From Chryseobacterium sp. c4a (GTDB lineage: Bacteria > Bacteroidota > Bacteroidia > Flavobacteriales > Weeksellaceae), in contig NZ_WXVU01000009.1 in assembly GCF_009900745.1 (NCBI RefSeq), positions 1 through 64,000 of the forward strand: a DNA stretch of 64,000 bases, given 5' to 3'. The notes beneath the pieces are model-generated. The model did no database searches. It had not been told where the DNA came from and saw nothing but the letters and a program-made list of their open reading frames with translations. Each line of letters begins with the position of its first letter. Position 1 is the first letter of the stretch. The position numbers were made by a program, and so were the translations under genes. Of this stretch, positions 51,926-61,538 are shown piece after piece.

Positions 51926-53557
51926 ATGAAAAAACTATACACCAGCACATGTATTCTGTGCACCATTGCCAGCCTGTACGCTCAGGATGTTGTATGGCAG
52001 AAGGACATCAAATCCAATTCACAGGATTTTTTGAGCGGAATTATCACCACCATCGATCAGCAGTATCTCATTACCGGAAGTAATATTCAGTCGGGAAAAG
52101 AAAAACAGGAAGCTGGAAAACAACAAAATAACGGCTATGATTTTCATGTGATCAAACTCAATCAACAAGGAGAACAGGTTTGGGAAAAATCTTTCGCAGG
52201 TCAAAATCATGATTACCTGTCCGCTTCTGTTCCCACACAAGAGGGAGGTTTTCTCCTGGCAGGAACATCCTATTCAGGCAAAGGATTAGATAAAAAAGAT
52301 GATTCAAAAGGGGGCTCAGATATCTGGCTAGTCCGAATCAATGAATTTGGAGACGAACTATGGCAGAAAACATTAGGAAGCTCTTCCGATGAAGAAGCTA
52401 AAGCTGTTATCCAAACGACAGATTTAGGATTTTTTGTAGCCGGCAATACCCAAAACTCATCCAAAGGGTATGGTTCAAAAGATGCTTTGATTATCAGGTT
52501 AGACAAAGACGGAAAAGAAATTTCCCAATTGATTTTGGGAGGAAAAGGTCTTGATGAGGTGGAAAAAATGATTCCTACGAAAGACGGCGGAGCTCTTCTG
52601 GGGATTTATTCTAGGAGTTCCGAGGTTCGTGATTCGGGATCTGAGAAACGTTCCGGGACGCGAGATGCGGGATCCGCGTCAAACGTTCAAAACTCGAACC
52701 CCATATCCCGAACCGGAAAAGCAAGCAGCAACTTCGGTGAAGGCGACTACTGGATCGTCAAACTGGACAAAAATGGAAAAGTAGAATGGGAAAAAAATTT
52801 CGGTGGAAAAGATGATGACCATATCAGAACTTTAGCCCTTACCTCTTCCGGATACCTCATCGGTGGTGAATCCCGATCAGACAAAACTGGAAACAAAACC
52901 GTAAGCATTGAAGAAGGAACTGATCTTTGGTTGATATCCCTTAATGAAAGAGGTGACGAACAGTGGCAAAAATCCTACAACTTCGGTAATCGTGATATCC
53001 TTATGGGCATCAGTGTACTTCATTCAGCAGATGATAAGTCCTCTACGGGTATTCTTTTAGGAGGATATACTCAGGCTGAAGGCAGAATAAAAACAGACGA
53101 TGAAACCTTCTGGATGCTCTATCTGGACAATAACGGCAATGAACAATGGAGAAAACACGTCAAAGGTGAATCCCGAAAAAAAGAAGAAAGACTTGCAGAT
53201 CTGAAATTAAATCGAGACGGTTCTATCCTGGTAGCAGGAACCAGTGCTGATGAACTGGGAAAAGAAAACTGGAAAATTGTAAAACTTGGCGACCAGCAAA
53301 TTAAACAAATGATCGCTACCTACGACATCAAAATTTACCCCAATCCTGTCTCAGACTATGCTTACGTAGAAATCGGTTTTGATTTCAAAGAAGCCGACAT
53401 CATGCTTTATGACATGAGCGGACGACAAATCCAAAATCTGAAAACCCAAAATAAAGTGACTAAAATTAATATTCAGGCTTTGGTACAGGGAGCTTATCTG
53501 GTGGTCATTAAGACTGATACGAATAAAACTGCGAATGCTAAACTGATAAAGAAATAA
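51926..53557 (+). CDS. T9SS-exported beta-propeller-like protein with in-frame palindromic insert
   Basis: The 543-residue protein has a signal peptide (LCTIASLYAQ), a domain of repeated units such as WQKDIKSNSQDFLSGIITTIDQQYLITGSN and WEKNFGGKDDDHIRTLALTSSGYLIGGES (propeller-like repeats), and a type A T9SS sorting domain at the C-terminus (IKIYPNPVSDYAYVEI to KLIKK). It should be exported and surface-attached by the T9SS, for which porQ is a marker here. Residues about 229-264 are a GC-rich, Ser/Arg insert encoded by an inverted repeat. It sits between the fibre array and the second RHS-like gene, in the same direction. Confidence 0.85.
   Translation: MKKLYTSTCILCTIASLYAQDVVWQKDIKSNSQDFLSGIITTIDQQYLITGSNIQSGKEKQEAGKQQNNGYDFHVIKLNQQGEQVWEKSFAGQNHDYLSASVPTQEGGFLLAGTSYSGKGLDKKDDSKGGSDIWLVRINEFGDELWQKTLGSSSDEEAKAVIQTTDLGFFVAGNTQNSSKGYGSKDALIIRLDKDGKEISQLILGGKGLDEVEKMIPTKDGGALLGIYSRSSEVRDSGSEKRSGTRDAGSASNVQNSNPISRTGKASSNFGEGDYWIVKLDKNGKVEWEKNFGGKDDDHIRTLALTSSGYLIGGESRSDKTGNKTVSIEEGTDLWLISLNERGDEQWQKSYNFGNRDILMGISVLHSADDKSSTGILLGGYTQAEGRIKTDDETFWMLYLDNNGNEQWRKHVKGESRKKEERLADLKLNRDGSILVAGTSADELGKENWKIVKLGDQQIKQMIATYDIKIYPNPVSDYAYVEIGFDFKEADIMLYDMSGRQIQNLKTQNKVTKINIQALVQGAYLVVIKTDTNKTANAKLIKK
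52624..52714 (+). repeat. GC-rich palindromic insert inside a coding sequence
   Basis: GGTTCG at 52624-52629 pairs with CGAACC at 52709-52714. Further pairs inside include GACGCG with CGCGTC around 52665-52680. The sequence repeats words like CGGGAT and CGAGAT and is much richer in GC than the neighbouring DNA. It encodes about 36 in-frame residues (RSSEVRDSGSEKRSGTRDAG and onward) that interrupt a repeat of the propeller-like domain. No stop codon is introduced. Confidence 0.75.
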
Positions 53558-56524
53558 ATGAAAACAATATTATTAACACTTTTATCAATGACAGCAACTC
53601 ATTATTTATTTGGGCAGAATTCTGAGTTAACAAGTGTACTGGTTGATAAAACAATAACACCTACTGCATCTGTAGCTTCTTTAGGAAAGTATGGAAATGA
53701 TTCAGGCGTAGACAATAAGGGACGATATAATAACTCAATAAAGCTCTTTAGTCTATCATCAGGAAATCTAAAATATAACATGAACATTTCCTATTCCAGT
53801 AACGGATTAAAAGTAAATGACTGGGGAAGCAGAATAGGTTTACTATGGAATAATAATTTTACCTCTGTAATATACAGGCAAATCAGAGGACTTCCTGATG
53901 AAACTGGTACAAAACTAGAAAGTTTACAAGGAAGTCCCAGACATTATACGGTAAATGATTACCACACTATTGAAAATTTAAGCCAGGAAGTAGGAATAGA
54001 TGGTGAATCTGATTTATTTTATTATAATATTTTTGGGTTAACAGGAAGCTTTGTAATTCTTAACGGAAAGGCTCAACAAGTCAATTATAACGAAAAATTA
54101 AAAATAGACATTGGAACAGATTTTTCTCATTTTATAATCACATTACAAGATGGAACAAAATATTATTATGGAACCAATAATAATATTGAATATACTGCTT
54201 TCAATACTTTATGTATGGAAGAAAGTCCTGCAACTCCTCAACTAAAAACAGCATGGTTTTTAACAAAAATGGAGAGTGCAACAGGTCAAAAAAACATTAC
54301 TTTTTCTTATGAAAACATCTATAATTCATATATAGAAGACAAAAGTGAAACACTTACAATTAAAAATAAGGCTTATTCACAGGATCGCCCGTGTAATGGG
54401 CATATCATACCACGCGTCTACAATCACAATAATTGTACAAGAATTAAGATAGCACAAACAAAAAATCTCACTAAGGTGACATCTTCTGATTTTGTAGTTG
54501 ATTATTCATATATAGCAAGGGAAGATATTACATCTGATAAACTTCTTGACAATATTGAAATCAAAGGGTCTAATAATATTCTTATTAATAAAATAAAATT
54601 TGATTATTCAAAATATGGAAACAATAGTAGTATAACAAGCTTGGATGATGTTGGAACTCCTATAAGATATTTTTTACAAAAAGTATCAGTAGGAAAGACA
54701 TTAGAACAAAAATACTACTTTACATACAACAACGAAGCATTACTTCCACCTCGTTTTTCTTATAACCAGGACATTATGGGGCTTTATAATGGGATTACAA
54801 ATAATTCGAACTTCTTTCCTGATGAATTTATCCCTAAAATACAAGCATTATTCACAATCTGGTACCCTGGTGATTGGCAAATTCCTCCTATTCCATCAGC
54901 CAACAGAGCTCCTCATTATCCTGAATCCTCCTATGGACTATTAACAAACATCCAATATCCGACAGGAGGCAACGAAAGTATCATTTATGAGCCTAATACC
55001 ATTATTAAAAACCCTCAAAATCAAATAGAGTCAAATTATTATGGAGTAAGAACAAAAAAAGTTGAGCTATGGAGTAATGATACCGATAGAATTACAAAAG
55101 AATATATCTATAATAAAGCACAGTTTGACTCAATTGAAAACAAAATTAATTTTGCAAAAGTATCATCATTATTTTCTGACGATGATAATTTTGGAGGTCA
55201 TGTAACTTCAGTATATCAATCAGGACATGATCCTAATTGCGCAGTTGGGGAATATGGAATAGCACCTTTTTACATTGATCAATTCTATAAAATCAATTCT
55301 AACAAAAGATACACAACACAACCATTTCAAGGAGATTTTATCGCATACGAAAATGTTACTGAACTCATCAATAACTCCAAATTTACAACAAAAGAATATT
55401 GGGCTACAGAAGACCGATCCACTCAAACCGTTCTTGGAGATTTAAGTTATTATACCCCAAATTCTGATTATTACTGGTTTGCCAACTTAATGTTTCATAC
55501 CTATGAGGGAGAAGTAAGCGCCAATCAATTCCTTGTAAAAAGGTTTTTGGATTTGGAATATGAATTCAAAGACTACAAAATCATCAAAAATTATACAGCA
55601 AGAAGAGATTATTTACCTGAATTTTTCCAAAATGATTATTATTATGATCAAAATTTAGATGCTTATTCTGTGGGCGAATATTTACTTCCTAACAGATGGG
55701 TTAACACTAAGAAAAGAAAGGAAACTTTAGTTTTAAAAAATGGGCAGAAAATAAGTAAAGAAATAGTATCAAATTACAATGATATTACATTATATAATAA
55801 TCTAAAAACTCAAACTACTTATTTTTCCGATCATTCTACTTCACAAACAAATTATCAATATTCCACTGAAAAGGGAAATCAATATTTAATTGATAAATAT
55901 ATGGTAGGTATTCCTTTAGAAACTCAAGTAACTAAAACAGAAAACGGGATTACAAAAATACAATCTAATGTAATCATTAATTATCCTTCCAACCAATCAG
56001 AAGCTAATGCTAATACCACAGGATTACCATTACCCAATTTCGTCAAAAGCATAGACCTGGAAAACCCAACAAGACTAAATACCGAAGCTACTTATGACCA
56101 ATATGATAACAAAGGAAATATTCTTCAGTATTCAGAAAAAGGGCTTAAGCCTGTTACAATTGTTTGGGGATATAATCAATCCCAACCCATTGCTAAAATA
56201 GAAGGAGTAAAAATTTCAGATATTCCACAGTCTCTTATTAATACAATTGTTTCAGCAGCCGATACAGATGGGCAACAGGGGACAGATGATTCTGAGCAGA
56301 CATTGCTCACTGCTCTCGATGCTTTTAGAAGTAATTCAAATTTGTCAAATTACCAGATTACAACTTACTCCTATAATCCTTTAATTGGGGTTACAAGCAT
56401 TACTCCTCCTTCAGGAATCAGAGAAATATATATCTATGATTCAGCTAATCGACTGAAAGAGATTCGTCAGGACTCTGCTACCGGTAAACTATTGAAAACC
56501 TTCAAGTACAACTATAAAAACTAA
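53558..56524 (+). CDS. RHS-like secreted shell protein (copy 2)
   Basis: The 988-residue protein has a signal peptide (LLSMTATHYLFGQ), a SpvB-like N-terminal part (SLSSGNLKYNMNISYSSNGLKVNDWGSRIGLLWNN), sparse YD-type repeats and the same C-terminal end as the protein at 42205 (SITPPSGIREIYIYDSANRLKEIRQD to KTFKYNYKN). It is followed after 5 bp by the full RHS protein with a toxin tip, so the two may form the split shell and tip of one toxin, as in TcB/TcC. This role is inferred. Confidence 0.75.
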   Translation: MKTILLTLLSMTATHYLFGQNSELTSVLVDKTITPTASVASLGKYGNDSGVDNKGRYNNSIKLFSLSSGNLKYNMNISYSSNGLKVNDWGSRIGLLWNNNFTSVIYRQIRGLPDETGTKLESLQGSPRHYTVNDYHTIENLSQEVGIDGESDLFYYNIFGLTGSFVILNGKAQQVNYNEKLKIDIGTDFSHFIITLQDGTKYYYGTNNNIEYTAFNTLCMEESPATPQLKTAWFLTKMESATGQKNITFSYENIYNSYIEDKSETLTIKNKAYSQDRPCNGHIIPRVYNHNNCTRIKIAQTKNLTKVTSSDFVVDYSYIAREDITSDKLLDNIEIKGSNNILINKIKFDYSKYGNNSSITSLDDVGTPIRYFLQKVSVGKTLEQKYYFTYNNEALLPPRFSYNQDIMGLYNGITNNSNFFPDEFIPKIQALFTIWYPGDWQIPPIPSANRAPHYPESSYGLLTNIQYPTGGNESIIYEPNTIIKNPQNQIESNYYGVRTKKVELWSNDTDRITKEYIYNKAQFDSIENKINFAKVSSLFSDDDNFGGHVTSVYQSGHDPNCAVGEYGIAPFYIDQFYKINSNKRYTTQPFQGDFIAYENVTELINNSKFTTKEYWATEDRSTQTVLGDLSYYTPNSDYYWFANLMFHTYEGEVSANQFLVKRFLDLEYEFKDYKIIKNYTARRDYLPEFFQNDYYYDQNLDAYSVGEYLLPNRWVNTKKRKETLVLKNGQKISKEIVSNYNDITLYNNLKTQTTYFSDHSTSQTNYQYSTEKGNQYLIDKYMVGIPLETQVTKTENGITKIQSNVIINYPSNQSEANANTTGLPLPNFVKSIDLENPTRLNTEATYDQYDNKGNILQYSEKGLKPVTIVWGYNQSQPIAKIEGVKISDIPQSLINTIVSAADTDGQQGTDDSEQTLLTALDAFRSNSNLSNYQITTYSYNPLIGVTSITPPSGIREIYIYDSANRLKEIRQDSATGKLLKTFKYNYKN

Positions 56525-56529
56525 TTATA

Positions 56530-59500
56530 ATGACAAAGATACTTCAATTCATAGTATGGCTGTTGGGAATTTCTTTATGGCCTTCCCAGATAAGTCTCAA
56601 TACGGTAGTTACTGAACAAAACAAAGTAATTACTGCTCCTACCAGCATTAGGTTTCTGTCCGGATTCAGAGTGACCGCAAGTAATGTAGGAACATTTCAT
56701 GCTTATTTAAGTCCCAATCAAGGAGGTGGCACTGTTACTCCCATAGATCCTACCCCGTCTACAGGAATGAGCCCCGGAGAAAATTACATATTGGCTACCC
56801 AATGTCTGGATGCCAATTGTACCAAGAAGACAGAAACCATTCAGTATTTTGATGGGCTGGGAAGACCTAAACAGGTCATCAATATCAAAGCTTCCCCTAC
56901 AGGGAAAGATATTGTTACTCCTATTATTTATGACCAGTTTGGAAGACAAACACGAGATTACCTTCCTATACCGCAACAGTCCAGTTCTAATGGAACAATA
57001 TACAATCAAAACTACAGCCTTGTAGACTTTCCTGTTGGAGATCCTACTGGGGTTTTTACAGGAGAAAAAGCCTTTTCAGAAAAAATTCTGGAAAATTCTC
57101 CTTTAGACAGAATATTTGAGGAAAAACAAGTCGGAAATGCATGGAGCAGTAAGCCGATAAAGTATGATTACGATGCTAATGCTACAGGAGAAGTAAAAAA
57201 ATATGTGACTACCACAACTTGGTCAAATGGATCTTCCAATTCTGCTATCAGCCAGACAGGAACTTATAACGCAGGAGTATTATACAAAAATATAGTGACG
57301 GATGAAGATGGTAATAAAACTGTAGAATTCAAAAATGGTCAGGGGCAAACAATTCTTGTAAGAAAAGAATTAAATACATCTCAAACGGCAGATACTTATT
57401 ATGTATATAATGAATATAATCAATTAGCCTATGTTATACCGCCCCTTGCCTCTGTAACAGACGAAGCAACATTAAACAACCTTTGCTATCAATATAGGTA
57501 TGATGGTCAGAAAAGACTTGTTGAAAAGAAAATTCCTGGAAAAGATTGGGAATATATGGTGTATGACAAAGCTGACAGACTGGTTTTAACCCAGGATGCA
57601 AATCTTCGTACTCAGGGAAAATGGTTTTTCACCAAGTATGATATATTTTCCCGCCCTATCTATACTGGTATCTTAGACAGTCCGGCAGGCAGAAATCAAC
57701 AAGTAACAGCTGTAGAGGCAGCAGGCTTAAACATAGAGTCACAAACTACTTCCAGCTGGAACAACAGTGGGATGGATGTATTTTACAGTAATACTGATGC
57801 TTATCCAACGACAAATTTTAAAGTATTAAGCATCAATTATTATGATACTTATCCTGCCGGATCACCAGCTTTCCCCAATACTTTTGCACAGAATCTTTTA
57901 ACAGATAGTCAAAACACCAAGTCAACTAAAAGCTTACCCGTAGCTTCTTTTATAAAGAACATAGAAGATGACAACTGGACGCGCGATTTTATCTGGTATA
58001 ATACCCAAGGAAAAATCATAGGTACTCATTCTGTGAATCACCTCAATGGCTACACCAAAACAGAAACGGATCTGGATTTTACAGGAATTCCAAAAAAAAC
58101 TATTACTAGCCATAAAAGGCTAAGTTCTGATGCTGAAAAGATCATTACCGAAACCTTTGAATATGATCATCAAAATAGAATCAAAAAACACTGGCACCAG
58201 ATAAATAGTCAACCCCAAGAGCTTTTAGCTGAAAATACCTATAATGAAAAATCAGAGCTTACCAATAAGAAGACTGGAAACAACCTGCAAAGCATTGATT
58301 ATTTATACAACATCAGAGGTTGGCTAACCTTCATCAATGACCCTTATGCGCTGAGTGGAAAATTATTTGGATATGCCATTAAATATCAAAATCCTGAATA
58401 TTCCAACATTGTTCCTGCAAAGTACAATGGCAATATCTCCGAAATTGACTGGAAGACAGCAAATGATGGTATTCAAAGAAGATATAACTATTCATATGAT
58501 TCACTAAGCAGACTCTCTGCTGGTATTTATACAGAACCAAGTTCATCAATTATCGAGAATAATTATTATAACGAATTGATGACCTATGACCTTAATGGAA
58601 ATATAAAAACCCTCGCCCGTTACTCAAGACCATCTTTCGGAGCCACTGCTGAGCAAATTGACAACCTCATCTATAATTATAAAAACGGAGGGTTGAGTAA
58701 TCAACTTGAAAGAGTTACTCTTCCTGGTGGTATCGCTAATAATCCTTCAGGATATAATGCATTACAAAATGCGATTAGTTACGATGCTAATGGAAATATG
58801 AAAGATCTGTTAGACAAAGGAATCTCCAATATTTCTTATAATTTCCTGAATATACCTAATAACATTACATCATCAATTGGAAATACATCGTATATCTATA
58901 GTGCCAGCGGACAAAAGCTAAAAAAGGTTTTCGGAAGTAAAACTGTAGATTACCTAAATGGCTTTCAGTATGAAAACAATATTTTACAATTTATTCCTAC
59001 CTCTGAAGGTTATTTTGATTTAACAAAAAACCAGTATATTTACAACTATACAGATCATCTGGGAAATGTACGATTAAGTTACACCAAAGGAGCATCTGGA
59101 GGAGCAGAAATCATTGAGGAAAACAATTATTATCCGTTTGGATTAAAGCATGAAAGGTATAATTCTTCATCTCTATTAAACACTTCATATCAATACAGAT
59201 ATAACGGAAAGGAGCTTCAGGAAACTGGGATGTATGATTATGGTGCACGCCAGTATATGGCCGATTTAGGACGTTGGTTTGTCTTAGATGAAAGAACTGA
59301 AAAGTATAGAAGCTGGACTCCTTATAATTATGCTATAAATAATCCTATAAAATATGTTGATCCAGATGGAAAAGATATTCTGAATGTTACAGGAGGAGTA
59401 CAATTTACTGGGCAAGATGCGCAAACAATGTTTGCTTATCTACAACAAAATATGTCTTCATCTGGAAGAAGTCATATTAAAGGATTTCATTTTGTTATGG

Positions 59501-59991
59501 AATCCACAACACCTAATATTTATCGACACACTTTAGATTCATTCAGAAAAGGGAAACAAAATGTATTACATTATGATTCTGATCGTACACGAAGTAGAAA
59601 AAGAAGAACGGAAGCAACTTCTGGATATCCTACTAAACCGGGATTTGATAGAGATGAATATCCCTATGCTTCCACTTTTGAAGGGGGAAAAGGTGCAAAC
59701 ATTGCTTATGTTCCTTCTGAAGAAAACAGAATTGGCCAAGGGTTATTAGCATTAGCACCCTTATATAGAAAATTAAAAACAGGAGATGCTTTTATGGTCA
59801 TCCCTGTACCAAAAAATAGAGAACCTGAAGATGTAAAGCAAGAGGCATTAGAGTCATCGCCAAAGCAAATACCAATACCTAGATTTCCTGATGTTTCTCA
59901 TCCAACAGTTCCCATGAAGTTTTGGCCAGTAATGGGGGCTGCAGGAATACTAATATTTGTAACCTATTTTGGCACTAGAGTAGCAATTTAA
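56530..59991 (+). CDS. RHS polymorphic toxin with NucA/NucB-like DNase tip
   Basis: The 1153-residue protein has a signal peptide, an N-terminal DUF6443-like start (KKTETIQYFDGLGRPKQ near residue 100), YD repeats throughout, and a complete RHS core (DHLGNVRLSYTKGASGG, YYPFGLKHERYN, YDYGARQYMADLGRWF) ending at YVDPDGKDI near residue 950. After that the toxin part is NucA/NucB-like: FDRDEYPYASTFEGGKGANIAYV and ENRIGQGLLAL, the catalytic signature of this DNase group. Unusually, a further 60-residue tail with Pro and a possible membrane segment (VMGAAGILIFVTYFG) ends the protein. It is the likely effector of the operon. Confidence 0.85.
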   Translation: MTKILQFIVWLLGISLWPSQISLNTVVTEQNKVITAPTSIRFLSGFRVTASNVGTFHAYLSPNQGGGTVTPIDPTPSTGMSPGENYILATQCLDANCTKKTETIQYFDGLGRPKQVINIKASPTGKDIVTPIIYDQFGRQTRDYLPIPQQSSSNGTIYNQNYSLVDFPVGDPTGVFTGEKAFSEKILENSPLDRIFEEKQVGNAWSSKPIKYDYDANATGEVKKYVTTTTWSNGSSNSAISQTGTYNAGVLYKNIVTDEDGNKTVEFKNGQGQTILVRKELNTSQTADTYYVYNEYNQLAYVIPPLASVTDEATLNNLCYQYRYDGQKRLVEKKIPGKDWEYMVYDKADRLVLTQDANLRTQGKWFFTKYDIFSRPIYTGILDSPAGRNQQVTAVEAAGLNIESQTTSSWNNSGMDVFYSNTDAYPTTNFKVLSINYYDTYPAGSPAFPNTFAQNLLTDSQNTKSTKSLPVASFIKNIEDDNWTRDFIWYNTQGKIIGTHSVNHLNGYTKTETDLDFTGIPKKTITSHKRLSSDAEKIITETFEYDHQNRIKKHWHQINSQPQELLAENTYNEKSELTNKKTGNNLQSIDYLYNIRGWLTFINDPYALSGKLFGYAIKYQNPEYSNIVPAKYNGNISEIDWKTANDGIQRRYNYSYDSLSRLSAGIYTEPSSSIIENNYYNELMTYDLNGNIKTLARYSRPSFGATAEQIDNLIYNYKNGGLSNQLERVTLPGGIANNPSGYNALQNAISYDANGNMKDLLDKGISNISYNFLNIPNNITSSIGNTSYIYSASGQKLKKVFGSKTVDYLNGFQYENNILQFIPTSEGYFDLTKNQYIYNYTDHLGNVRLSYTKGASGGAEIIEENNYYPFGLKHERYNSSSLLNTSYQYRYNGKELQETGMYDYGARQYMADLGRWFVLDERTEKYRSWTPYNYAINNPIKYVDPDGKDILNVTGGVQFTGQDAQTMFAYLQQNMSSSGRSHIKGFHFVMESTTPNIYRHTLDSFRKGKQNVLHYDSDRTRSRKRRTEATSGYPTKPGFDRDEYPYASTFEGGKGANIAYVPSEENRIGQGLLALAPLYRKLKTGDAFMVIPVPKNREPEDVKQEALESSPKQIPIPRFPDVSHPTVPMKFWPVMGAAGILIFVTYFGTRVAI

Positions 59992-60003
59992 TTATTTGTA
60001 AGT

Positions 60004-60549
60004 ATGAAGAACCTTTTAATATTAATTCTAATAGGGTTATTTATATTTTCTTTTAAGAATATAAAAAAAATGAAAATAAAACATTTTAAATTTTATACTG
60101 AATATAACCAGTTCTATCTTAGTAGTGATAATGCTGATTTTTTAAATAACATAATAGATTTTGATTCTAGCTCCTATAAAAGTAGGTTGAAAATTGAAAA
60201 AAATTCTCTAGTTATTTTTACCCAAAGTTATGGTAATATAAAAGGAGAAATAGAAATTCTAGAAACTTCCAATACAAACATTGATTATAATAAATATGAC
60301 CATATTGTAGAAGGAGGAATTAATATTCAATCTGGAAAATTGAAAATATTGGACTGCCCGCATATTCATAAAAAGTTACTATTAATTGTTAAACCAGGAA
60401 AATATAGAGTAAGAATATATTCATCAAACCTTCTTACTGTGAAAGAATCTGACTTGGTAAATGAAACAGATAATGATTACTACAGAATTGAATTGTGGCC
60501 AAGTGAAGATATGAAAAGAAAAGTTTTAAAACAATATGAAGAGAGATAA
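60004..60549 (+). CDS. Probable immunity protein to the RHS DNase
   Basis: The 181-residue protein has an N-terminal membrane segment or uncleaved signal (MKNLLILILIGLFIFSFK) and a soluble domain I do not recognise, with YNQFYLSSDNADFLNN, a YDHIVEGGINIQSGKLKIL segment and RVRIYSSNLLTVKESD. It starts 12 bp after the toxin gene and is followed by the operon terminator. This is where immunity genes sit in polymorphic toxin loci. The function is inferred from position only. Confidence 0.55.
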   Translation: MKNLLILILIGLFIFSFKNIKKMKIKHFKFYTEYNQFYLSSDNADFLNNIIDFDSSSYKSRLKIEKNSLVIFTQSYGNIKGEIEILETSNTNIDYNKYDHIVEGGINIQSGKLKILDCPHIHKKLLLIVKPGKYRVRIYSSNLLTVKESDLVNETDNDYYRIELWPSEDMKRKVLKQYEER

Positions 60550-60575
60550 CTAATTCTAATAACAAAAATTATAAT

Positions 60576-60618
60576 AAGAGTAAAATCCATGTATTTAGCT
60601 AGGGTTTTACTCTTATAT
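60576..60618 (+). terminator. Intrinsic terminator of the RHS-fibre operon
   Basis: AAGAGTAAAATCC (60576-60588) pairs with GGGTTTTACTCTT (60602-60614), 13 bp with one G.U pair. AT-rich sequence follows, but the T-run is weak. Confidence 0.75.
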
Positions 60619-60975
60619 TTATTAATCCTTAACTCATATATAATTTCTATTTGTAATAATACTCTTTAAAAAATAAAAAATATCATCCATTACCCCTATT
60701 TCCTCGCTAGCGCGAACATCTTGCTCGTGCTGCTAAATAAAAAATGACTTAAAAGATCTCTTTGCTATTAAAACCTCATTACTACATTTTTCCGTACTCC
60801 ACCACTAATTTCGCCATCACTTCTATCCTATCTCTCCTACTTTTCTTTCAACCTTCTTTTGAACTAAGGCTGGATTTTTTACTCCTATCTTTCTTTTCAA
60901 CAATAACCTGATTGACTACCACAAGCAATTCCACAAATCTCTTTATTCATTTAAAAACCTATTCACTAACATTTT
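60619..60975. other. Pyrimidine-rich intergenic region with a small GC-rich palindrome
   Basis: No gene is supported. AGCGCGAACA (60709-60718) pairs with TGCTCGTGCT (60722-60731) with one G.U pair and one mismatch, a small GC-rich hairpin in an AT-rich setting, like a REP sequence. The 60770-60900 part is strongly C/T-rich on the plus strand, a pattern seen in decayed or repeated non-coding DNA. Confidence 0.4.
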
Positions 60976-60981
60976 ACACCT

Positions 60982-61018
60982 AATTAGTTGAAATTAAAAC
61001 TAATTTTCCGTACATTTG
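60982..61018 (+). promoter_or_regulatory. Promoter and operator of the second MarR gene
   Basis: TTG at 60988-60990 and TACATTTG at 61011-61018, 20 nt apart, form a full Bacteroidota promoter. AATTAGTT (60982-60989) and AACTAATT (60998-61005) form an inverted repeat that covers the -33 region and spacer, as expected for autorepression by MarR. Confidence 0.7.
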
Positions 61019-61067
61019 TTAGGAAGTATCACTCTGGGAACTGAAATTTCACCTTATTAGAAAAGAT

Positions 61068-61517
61068 ATGTCTGAGAAACAAAATAACCTTTCCGAACTC
61101 GCCTTAGAACTAGGCTGGGCAATGACTGAAATGAAAAGTCGTTTACGGCAAAAAATTCAGGCTTGCGTGAATGAGTATGATCCGGATCTTTCCGTTGAGC
61201 TGGTTGAAATCCTTGGACTTCTATCCCGCAATGATGGGATCAATCAACAGGAAATAGCCAACAAAGTAAGTAAAGATAAATCAAGCATCACCTATCTTAT
61301 TAATGCCCTTGTAAAAAGAGAACTGGTAGAACGGGTTGCTTATAAAAATGACAAAAGAAACAAGCAGATCTTCCTTACTTTAAAAGGGAAAAAGCTTGTA
61401 GAAAAAGTGTATCCATGGGCACTGGAGCTGTATAAAAAGGCGGCAGGTGATCTTCATGAAGATGAAATTAACAAAGCTCTTCTTTTAATAAAAAAAATGA
61501 CTGCCAATTTAGAATAA
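61068..61517 (+). CDS. MarR-family transcriptional regulator
   Basis: The 149-residue protein has the winged HTH pattern: VEILGLLSRNDGINQQEIANKVSKDKSSITYLINALVKRELVERV as the DNA-binding region, then KNDKRNKQIFLTLKGKKLV as the wing. Its promoter contains an inverted repeat in the spacer. The next gene, 21 bp downstream, is a universal stress protein, which it probably controls. The ligand is unknown. Confidence 0.88.
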   Translation: MSEKQNNLSELALELGWAMTEMKSRLRQKIQACVNEYDPDLSVELVEILGLLSRNDGINQQEIANKVSKDKSSITYLINALVKRELVERVAYKNDKRNKQIFLTLKGKKLVEKVYPWALELYKKAAGDLHEDEINKALLLIKKMTANLE

Positions 61518-61538
61518 TCAGGATTTAAAATAGACAAC

